A stretch of 40,357 bases of DNA from Parcubacteria group bacterium Gr01-1014_20. Its GTDB lineage: Bacteria; Patescibacteriota; Minisyncoccia; UBA6257; 2-01-FULL-56-20. The DNA is taken from NCBI GenBank assembly GCA_007376265.1, contig VMFW01000008.1, positions 1 to 40,357 of the forward strand, read 5' to 3'. Positions 35,227 to 40,357 of the stretch are shown here, piece after piece. Below the pieces are notes generated by a model. That model ran no database searches. It was not told where the DNA came from and saw nothing but the letters and a program-made list of their open reading frames with translations. Within the stretch, counting starts at the first letter, position 1, and each line of letters opens with the position of its first letter. Made by a program: the position numbers and the translations under genes.

Positions 35227-35821
35227 CCTTTGTAACTGGCGGCGGTGGTCCAGAAACAGTCACCTCCTGCTCTTGAGGAGTCTCAAACTTTTTAACCAAC
35301 GAGTTAAACCTCTCATATCCTGACAGGTCTTTTGACCCGCCGATTCCAAGGTGTTTAAATAAGTCAAAACTGGCTCGATATAAATAGGCGTTGGCCCTCT
35401 TCGGATCCTGCGCGCGCGCTATAAGCCCCCGAAGCATCAAACTCCGCAAGGTAAACATAGAATTTACCCCCCTCAAATACTCCAATCGACTCCTAGAAAT
35501 TGGACCGAGATAACTTATTATTGAGAGCGCCTCGAGACCAGCCGGCGTAAGATCTGCGCTTAACTCCTCTTTAACAAAGTCTTCAAGAATCTTAGCGAAC
35601 TCCGGCTTGGTCACCATCTGGACCTTCTCGCCATCAAAAACTAATCTTAACCCTCGGCCACCAACTTTTAACTCCTCCGAGAGTTGATTGACTAATGTCT
35701 CACCCTCACCTCCAACCAAACCCAAGATTTTCTCAACCTTATCAACCTCAATCGGCTCACCGTGAATAAAAAGCAGGGCTTCGAGTTCCGCGACTTTAGA
35801 GTTATGTGTATCTGTGTCCAT
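35207..35821 (-). CDS. scpB: Segregation and condensation protein B
   Basis: ELEALLFIHGEPIEVDKVEKIL...LTPAGLEALSIISYLGPISRSRLEYLRGVNS. Confidence 0.88.
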   Translation of the reverse strand: MDTDTHNSKVAELEALLFIHGEPIEVDKVEKILGLVGGEGETLVNQLSEELKVGGRGLRLVFDGEKVQMVTKPEFAKILEDFVKEELSADLTPAGLEALSIISYLGPISRSRLEYLRGVNSMFTLRSLMLRGLIARAQDPKRANAYLYRASFDLFKHLGIGGSKDLSGYERFNSLVKKFETPQEQEVTVSGPPPPVTKDEKNES

Positions 35822-35855
35822 ATTCGTATATTCGTAACAAATTCGTAATTAGTAA

Positions 35856-36614
35856 CTATTTCTTCCTAACCATTATATCAGAAAAATTACCCTCCTGCTC
35901 CAAATGAACGAGCTGTTCTCGAGCCAAATGTAAAATCGCGAGAAAAATAACAATGATCTCTGACCTGGTCTTTGAAACTGATAAACTTTTTAAGCTGGAA
36001 CTGGCTGTTTCACTTAACCTAGCTATAATCTCTTTTACTTTTTCCTCCAAACTAACCACCTTCTCCCTGATTGTTTGGGTATCAACCTCAACATCTTTGA
36101 AAGCAGAGACTAGTATGTTAAAGGCCTCGGCTAAACTTCCCAAACTTACGTTTCCCCCAGGGTAAAAAGCCGCTCCCTCCCCTGATCCCTCCAGACTAGA
36201 AAATTGATGAGTCATAAAATACGGTCGGCTATATTGGGGTTTACCACTCTTCCAGGCCAAAGCCAACGCCCTTACGGCTGGCTTTAGCTCTGAATAAAGT
36301 CGCAGACGGTATTCCAAATCCTTTAGCTCACTCTCCTCGTCTTCATTGGTTTCCTCGCCTGGCAAAAGGGATTTTGACTTTAAAAATATTAAACGACTCG
36401 CTACGGCTATGAAATCAGCCAAGAGCCTAAGTGCCATTGGCGAAGGCCTCTCTGCCGAATCAGAACCAGCCACCTTCTTCATATAGCTCAAGAAATCCTC
36501 GGTAACCGCCGAGAGACTTATCTCGGTAATCTCTAACTTTCTGTCCTCGATTAACTCAAGCAACTTCTCGATCGGACCAGAAAACTGCTCAGTTTTAAGC
36601 TCATAGTTACTCAT
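35856..36614 (-). CDS. scpA: Segregation and condensation protein A
   Basis: MSNYELKTEQFSGPIEKLLELIEDRKLEITEISLSAVTEDFLSYMKK. Confidence 0.87.
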   Translation of the reverse strand: MSNYELKTEQFSGPIEKLLELIEDRKLEITEISLSAVTEDFLSYMKKVAGSDSAERPSPMALRLLADFIAVASRLIFLKSKSLLPGEETNEDEESELKDLEYRLRLYSELKPAVRALALAWKSGKPQYSRPYFMTHQFSSLEGSGEGAAFYPGGNVSLGSLAEAFNILVSAFKDVEVDTQTIREKVVSLEEKVKEIIARLSETASSSLKSLSVSKTRSEIIVIFLAILHLAREQLVHLEQEGNFSDIMVRKK

Positions 36615-37912
36615 TGTGTTTCTAAATTCAAAGCCTCCCTCGTATAAATATTTTTCGGGTCCCAAAGCATCCAACCCGACCCTCCCGCCTCATCACTCCC
36701 TCTCATTTGAGCCCTAATTTTTTCCGCATCGTAGTCAGCACCCAAATCAAAATCCTGAAGCCACGGTCGGAGTTTCGCCCGCGCCTCTCTAATTTTAATA
36801 GCCGGTAAAGTCCCGGAATTATTAACCGTGGAAGAACTGTCGCCTGGAATTCCAAACTCAAAGTTTTTGATCTTCGTGATCGCCCCGAGAATAGAATTGT
36901 GAACAATCTCGTAAGGATGGGTAGCTGGGCTCGCAAATCCAAAAACTCCATTTGCATAGTGAGATGGATAAACCATAGGCGCCACAAAATCAAAGTACAG
37001 CAAGGCGTCTTCAAGCTTCTGACCAATTCCTAAGTCATCAATTGCAACCGTTACCAACCCAAAAAGATCCGCCGATATCTTGGCTTCTCCTAGATTTTCT
37101 CTCAAGTATTTAAAAAAATCCCTCATCGCCAAATGCTTCTCACGTAGACCATCCCAATAAGGATATTCAATCTCTTGAAGATTCCCATCCGATGGAAACC
37201 GAATGTAATCAAAATTAACCTCATCGAAACCCCGCCCCAGGGCATCTTTGGCCAAAGCCACGTTGTAGTCCCAAACTTCCTTCGAGGCCGGGTCCATCCA
37301 GGCTAAACTTTTTCGATCCCGCCATAACTCCCCAGTAGTTTTATTTTTAAGCGCCCACTCCGGATGGGCCTTGGCCAAAATGCTATCCTGAAAAACCGAT
37401 ACTCTTGCAATCGCATAAATGCCATGATCATGCAATTTTTTTATAAGCAGATTCGGCTTCAAAATTCGGAGCTCTTTAAGCGCCCCTGCCGATTCGAATT
37501 GGGAATCGTTTATATCGTATGAAATAAAACCAGAGTAGTCTTTGATATCGATAACAATGGCGTTCACCTCGGTTTTATCAATCAACTCAACCAAAGCGTT
37601 AATTCTTTTTTCCGATCCAGCCGTCCAACCCGTCACGTATATACCCTTAATCACCGCCGGCGGATTAGAAAGTTGGGTTTGATAACCCAGGTCACCAAAA
37701 CTGTTTTTCCCAGCTGGCGGCAAGTCGGGTTTCTCCTCGGCCGCCTCTGGGGTAACGAGTGTGTCGAGTGGAACGTTGGCCAAAACCGCTCCAGTCGTAC
37801 TCGATTCATTTTCTTGGGTTGAAATCTGAATCACCCTCGCCTCCCTTAAAAACAAAAAAAATCCGGCCAAAGCCAAAATAAAGACTAGAGTAATTAAGCC
37901 CCAAAATTTCAT
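36611..37912 (-). CDS. Putative glycoside hydrolase (DUF4015-type)
   Basis: KGIYVTGWTAGSEKRINALVELIDKTEVNAIVIDIKDYSGFISYD...FDEVNFDYIRFPSDG...MVYPSHYANG. Confidence 0.87.
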   Translation of the reverse strand: MKFWGLITLVFILALAGFFLFLREARVIQISTQENESSTTGAVLANVPLDTLVTPEAAEEKPDLPPAGKNSFGDLGYQTQLSNPPAVIKGIYVTGWTAGSEKRINALVELIDKTEVNAIVIDIKDYSGFISYDINDSQFESAGALKELRILKPNLLIKKLHDHGIYAIARVSVFQDSILAKAHPEWALKNKTTGELWRDRKSLAWMDPASKEVWDYNVALAKDALGRGFDEVNFDYIRFPSDGNLQEIEYPYWDGLREKHLAMRDFFKYLRENLGEAKISADLFGLVTVAIDDLGIGQKLEDALLYFDFVAPMVYPSHYANGVFGFASPATHPYEIVHNSILGAITKIKNFEFGIPGDSSSTVNNSGTLPAIKIREARAKLRPWLQDFDLGADYDAEKIRAQMRGSDEAGGSGWMLWDPKNIYTREALNLETQ

Positions 37913-37974
37913 GAAAAGTGTCTGTTAAACAGTGTTAGCTTATCACGAAAAAACCACGCAATCAAAAGAAAAAG

Positions 37975-38000
37975 CCCCCGCAAATACAGGGGCTATTATT
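37975..38000 (-). terminator. Terminator of the 38014 gene
   Basis: Minus: AGCCCCTGTATTTGCGGGGGCTTTTTCTTTT. Confidence 0.7.
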
Positions 38001-38013
38001 AGTTCAAAGCGAC

Positions 38014-38370
38014 TCAAGGGACCCTTTCCCACTTCTCGCTTTCGTTCTGGACATATTTTCCGGGCTGGATTCCAGCTTGTGGGTTTGAAAGTAGAATAGC
38101 TAGAACAATCTCCAACTCTTCATGTAGCTTCCTGCAGATTTCTCTCTGCTCGTTCGTTGCTCTAACCTCATCATCGATTTTAACAAGTTGTAGGCCAATA
38201 ATCTCCGCGATTTGTTCATAAATCATCATGCTGTTACCGTATGGCCTCTTGGGATCAATCCCCGGAGCACCAAACTCTATGTTCAGCCACTGAACGTAGC
38301 ATTCTTCCAAAAGCTTGATGTGATTCGCGGTTATCTCAAACACTGCCTCGCTCGAACCAGAGCTTCCCAT
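38014..38370 (-). CDS. Hypothetical protein
   Basis: GGGAGG SD; consensus promoter; own terminator. Confidence 0.7.
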   Translation of the reverse strand: MGSSGSSEAVFEITANHIKLLEECYVQWLNIEFGAPGIDPKRPYGNSMMIYEQIAEIIGLQLVKIDDEVRATNEQREICRKLHEELEIVLAILLSNPQAGIQPGKYVQNESEKWERVP

Positions 38371-38422
38371 TTACGTCCTCCCAGTTTATGTTCAAAAATC
38401 TCTCATTTGATTGTCACGAAAT

Positions 38423-38460
38423 CTACATTGGATTATACTTTAAAATGTAGTAAAAGTCAA
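38423..38460 (-). promoter_or_regulatory. Consensus promoter with palindrome over the -10
   Basis: Minus: TTGACT-17-TATAAT; CTACATT (38423-38429) / AATGTAG (38444-38450). Confidence 0.7.
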
Positions 38461-38500
38461 TCGCTTTAAGAACTTGTCATAGTCCCTTATAATCCTACGT

Positions 38501-39613
38501 ATGGCTCTTGCTCTATATAGAAAATATCGCCCAAGATTGCTCTCGGATCTTTTGGGCCAAGAAACGACCGTCCAGATCTTAAAAAACGCCGCTCGAGCCG
38601 ACAAAATTGGCCACGCCTATCTTTTCTACGGCGCTCGTGGCACTGGCAAGACATCCACCGCCAGGCTAATCGCCAAACTTCTTAACTGTTCAAAAAGGAA
38701 AACTGATAAAAAATTCGCCGGGGAAGGCGAGCCATGCAACACCTGCGAGCATTGCCTCGAAATCGAATCGGGTAATTCTTTTGACGTTGTCGAAATCGAC
38801 GCCGCCTCGAATCGTGGCATCGACGAAATCCGAAACTTGAAAGACTCAATCGTAACTGCCCCCGCCAAGGGTGACTATAAAGTTTACATCATCGACGAAG
38901 TCCACATGTTAACCGGGCCAGCTTTTAACGCTCTCTTAAAAACCCTCGAGGAACCCCCGGCTCACGCCTGTTTCGTCCTCGCCACCACCGAATACGAAAA
39001 ACTTCCCGCCACGATTACCTCGCGTACCCAAAGGTTTGTCTTTAAAAAAGCCTCTAAAATAAAAATCTTAGAGAAACTGAAGGCCATCGCCACGGCCGAA
39101 AAAATCGACATTGATGACGACGCGCTCGAAGTCATAGCGGCTGGCGGGGAAGGCAGCTTCCGCGACGCTGAATCCTTACTCGATCAGTTAAGCGCCTCAA
39201 CAAAAAAAATTGACCTGGAAATTGCGGAAAATCTCACCGGTCGAGTGGGCTTAAAAAAAGTTAGCCGGCTTGCCGAATTGATTATTCAAAACAATGTCCA
39301 GGAAGCCCTGGTTTTTATCCAAAAAGTAAATGAAGAGGGGGTCAACCTCACTCAATTCACCAAGGACTTAATTCACTATTTTCGAAAAATTTTGAGCCTC
39401 AAAACCAACCCGGCGCTTGAAACCTTCTTCTCCTCCGAACTCACAGTTGAAGAAATTAGTGTCTTAAAAAAATTAGCCGCTGGAACTGATGTTGATCGGC
39501 AGATTAAATTTCTAAAATCCCTCATCACAGCCTACACCGAAATCCGCTACAGTCCCTTCCCAATTGTCCCCCTCGAGGTAGCCATTATAGAGAACCTGAA
39601 AACTACTGGGTAA
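38501..39613 (+). CDS. dnaX: DNA polymerase III gamma/tau subunit
   Basis: ALYRKYRPRLLSDLLGQETTVQILKNA, GARGTGKTSTARLIAKLLNC, YIIDEVHMLTGPAFNALLKTLEEPP. Confidence 0.95.
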   Translation: MALALYRKYRPRLLSDLLGQETTVQILKNAARADKIGHAYLFYGARGTGKTSTARLIAKLLNCSKRKTDKKFAGEGEPCNTCEHCLEIESGNSFDVVEIDAASNRGIDEIRNLKDSIVTAPAKGDYKVYIIDEVHMLTGPAFNALLKTLEEPPAHACFVLATTEYEKLPATITSRTQRFVFKKASKIKILEKLKAIATAEKIDIDDDALEVIAAGGEGSFRDAESLLDQLSASTKKIDLEIAENLTGRVGLKKVSRLAELIIQNNVQEALVFIQKVNEEGVNLTQFTKDLIHYFRKILSLKTNPALETFFSSELTVEEISVLKKLAAGTDVDRQIKFLKSLITAYTEIRYSPFPIVPLEVAIIENLKTTG

Positions 39614-40055
39614 CCGAAACAGTTTTACCAAGCTCTGCGAAAGGCGCCGAGACCGTGATCTCGCCTGTTGAAGCATTCCTCAAAATATTGTAACCCGTGT
39701 TGTAGTCGCTCGCGCTTGTCCAGTGCGCTCCGGTAGCCGCTGGATCAAACGGCAAATTGTTCAGATAAGTCGACACTAAACAAGGGGCGATATTGTAGTA
39801 AGTGCTCGAACCCACCGCCATTCGCTTCGTCGAAGTCGGAACCTCCCCGCTCGCGCAAGTAAAAGTGCCAAGGGTGCTGTCCGCGATGTTTTGTCTCACA
39901 GCCGTAACAATCGCGTTTATGTGGTAGTTCCTTTGAGAATTCCTGGCTCTAGCAAGCTCACCCACTGGATTCAAACCAATCACCGCCACCGCCAAAAGTA
40001 TCGCCAAAAGAGCGATTACGATAACGATTTCCATCAAAGTCATCCCTTTTTTCAT
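39603..40055 (-). CDS. Type IV pilin-like protein (prepilin N-terminal motif)
   Basis: MKKGMTLMEIVIVIALLAILLAVAVIGLNPVGELARARNSQR. Confidence 0.85.
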   Translation of the reverse strand: MKKGMTLMEIVIVIALLAILLAVAVIGLNPVGELARARNSQRNYHINAIVTAVRQNIADSTLGTFTCASGEVPTSTKRMAVGSSTYYNIAPCLVSTYLNNLPFDPAATGAHWTSASDYNTGYNILRNASTGEITVSAPFAELGKTVSVTQ

Positions 40056-40106
40056 CAACTTTATTTTACCACACATCCCCCCTACCCCTCCTTACTCCAA
40101 TTTAGT

Positions 40107-40238
40107 TTGTTATTTATCGAAAGCTCTCGGAGGCGCTAAAAGCTTGGTCCCTGAGTTTTGGCGAAGGGTTCTAGCGCCGAGAGACAGCGGACATTTTTCC
40201 GCAGGAGAAAAATGAACCGCGGTTTCGATAAATAACAA
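40107..40238. repeat. Structured palindromic element, copy of a family shared with 18580-18689
   Basis: 16-bp perfect outer stem TTGTTATTTATCGAAA/TTTCGATAAATAACAA; inner GCTCTCGGAGGCGC..AGCTTGGT..GCGCCGAGAGACAGCGGACA-TTTTT-CCGCAGGAG-AAAAA. Confidence 0.85.
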
Positions 40239-40245
40239 GCTCGCA

Positions 40246-40357
40246 TCACTTGATCTCTTCCCACGAAATCTGGGTGTAGTTGTCGCTGGTGAGCGGAAAA
40301 CTAGGCGGCGGTCCATATAGTAAGTTGGCATCATAGATATAATTTCTTGCCTGATAA
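40246..40357 (-). CDS. C-terminal end of an unidentified protein (5' part off the window)
   Basis: Minus reading frame ...YQARNYIYDANLLYGPPPSFPLTSDNYTQISWEEIK*. Confidence 0.6.
   Translation of the reverse strand, partial: YQARNYIYDANLLYGPPPSFPLTSDNYTQISWEEIK

Noticed and set aside
1-40357. CRISPR arrays, tRNA genes, transposases, or alternative genetic code
   Set aside because: No regularly spaced direct repeats, no tRNA cloverleaf or T-arm consensus spotted, no recognised transposase ORF; TGA is used as a normal stop (e.g. prfA, pgk/DHH ATGA junction)

Overview
The window reads as a small-genome bacterial chromosome segment, most likely Patescibacteria/CPR; this is inferred from gene content and compact protein versions, not proven. 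Core genes include efp, khpA-like, rpsP, prfA (RF1), ndk, aspS, rnpB, RNase HI, pgk, pyrG, rplU, galT, mrdA (PBP2), mreD/C/B, proS, mraY, a D,D-carboxypeptidase, scpB/A and dnaX. Transport and surface genes include an AI-2E-type permease, a P-type (Ca-type) ATPase, MgtC, a VirD4/TraD-like ATPase, two pseudopilins (one fused to LamG) and an ice-binding-like (DUF3494) surface protein cut by the left edge. The least explained material is non-coding. (1) Large structured palindromic elements sit at or just beyond the stop codons of four minus-strand genes (15.4, 18.6, 32.9 and 40.1 kb). Two of them (18580-18689 and 40107-40238) share conserved loops joined by stems that differ in sequence but stay complementary, which looks like covariation. 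(2) Two ~60-bp palindromes share CCCCTGNACTAATT ends and are flanked by 5-bp direct repeats (MITE-like). (3) There is a ~240-nt multibranched ncRNA candidate with promoter and terminator at 23.28-23.52 kb (minus), and a second sRNA candidate at 0.88-1.02 kb (minus). (4) A terminator lies in the pyrG leader, and a structured leader precedes the KH-domain gene. Several translation proteins lack standard domains: RF1 lacks domain 1, AspRS lacks GAD, ProRS lacks INS, and the EF-P loop lacks the usual Lys/Arg. All functional calls come from reading the sequence; no searches or folding programs were run.
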